Part shown: positions 63,917 through 64,000 of the stretch, piece by piece | Layout of the letters: every line of letters starts with the position of its first letter | How positions within the stretch are numbered: the first letter of the stretch is position 1 | Source of the DNA: Cohnella hashimotonis | Lineage (GTDB): Bacteria; Bacillota; Bacilli; Paenibacillales; Paenibacillaceae | NCBI RefSeq assembly: GCF_030014955.1 | Contig: NZ_JAGRPV010000001.1 | Coordinates: forward strand, 3,348,001-3,412,000 | Length of the DNA stretch: 64,000 nt | Direction: 5' to 3' | The notes under the pieces: model-generated | Seen by the model: only the letters and a program-made list of their open reading frames with translations | Database searches by the model: none | Told to the model about the DNA's origin: nothing | Program-made: the position numbers and the translations under genes

Positions 63917-64000
63917 TTAATCGAACGCTGCTGCCGTCTGCCTCTGCGAGACTGGCGTCTCGATCGCGGATACGATCGGCAGCCGAAGCGAGAATTCGCT
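63917..64000 (-). CDS. C-terminal end of a sensor histidine kinase (partial)
   Basis: The last 27 codons of a minus-strand gene enter at the right edge. The string EFSLRLPIVSAIE is the typical final beta strand of an HATPase domain (GTEFSLRLPI type), followed by a short polar tail and TAA at 63917-63919. The rest lies outside the window. Confidence 0.6.
   Translation of the reverse strand, partial: SEFSLRLPIVSAIETPVSQRQTAAAFD

Overview
The window looks like chromosome of a GC-rich, endospore-forming Firmicute of the Paenibacillaceae (Cohnella/Paenibacillus type). I infer this from the strong AGGAGG-type ribosome sites, frequent TTG and GTG starts, a YesM/YesN-type two-component system beside a sugar ABC transporter, GlpP antitermination, a Cse60 sporulation protein, DUF2512/DUF3231 proteins and a FIMAH-ended secreted glycosidase. 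Genes are dense and mostly on the minus strand. I saw no rRNA, tRNA, CRISPR array or prophage.

Layout: 1-5870 holds a carbohydrate ABC transporter operon (binding protein, two permeases, sensor kinase, AraC-type response regulator cut by the window edge). 6145-10329 holds a WYL regulator with a monooxygenase, a DinB protein, a DUF3231/DUF2512 group and a Gfo/Idh/MocA oxidoreductase. 10554-14258 is a 1199-residue secreted GH51-like glycosidase behind a near-perfect cre site. 15249-19670 is a six-gene operon joining a glutathionylspermidine-synthase-like ligase, a DUF350 membrane protein, a lipoprotein, a Gly/Ser-rich secreted protein, a 72-residue protein and a TrkA-N potassium channel. 19683-21769 has SelO and a phosphoesterase. 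21852-25848 is the glycerol regulon (glpP, glpK, glpD) with a leader hairpin before glpP and another before glpD. 25970-29137 is a translationally coupled type III polyketide synthase, methyltransferase and flavoprotein set resembling phenolic-lipid operons.

29138-36618 is mixed: intergenic repeats, meso-diaminopimelate dehydrogenase, Cse60, a VanZ protein, a TPR-fused methyltransferase, a Nif3-like protein, and a TetR/SDR divergent pair with palindromes between them. 36711-39784 is rnz-selD-mnmH, the selenium-to-tRNA route. 39904-41963 is a MarR repressor facing an EmrB/QacA-type pump broken by one amber codon. 41977-44678 and 53969-59771 carry paralogous copies of a DUF1796 gene and a small predicted beta-sandwich gene; the second copy lies in a surface-glycan cluster with an epimerase and three glycosyltransferases. 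44679-46582 is a low-GC, repeat-rich patch around a solitary IS1595-type transposase. 46583-53838 has yebC, a PLP enzyme next to an MFS exporter, and a regulator/ABC/kinase module of bacitracin-resistance type. 59959-64000 has an AraC regulator, an MsrA-MsrB fusion lacking the MsrB catalytic Cys and His, small stress/sporulation-type genes, an aldo-keto reductase and the tail of a histidine kinase.

The most interesting points are the ligase/DUF350/channel operon, the phenolic-lipid-like cluster, the apparently dead MsrB domain, the amber-split efflux pump under a double operator, and the duplicated DUF1796/beta-sandwich pairs.
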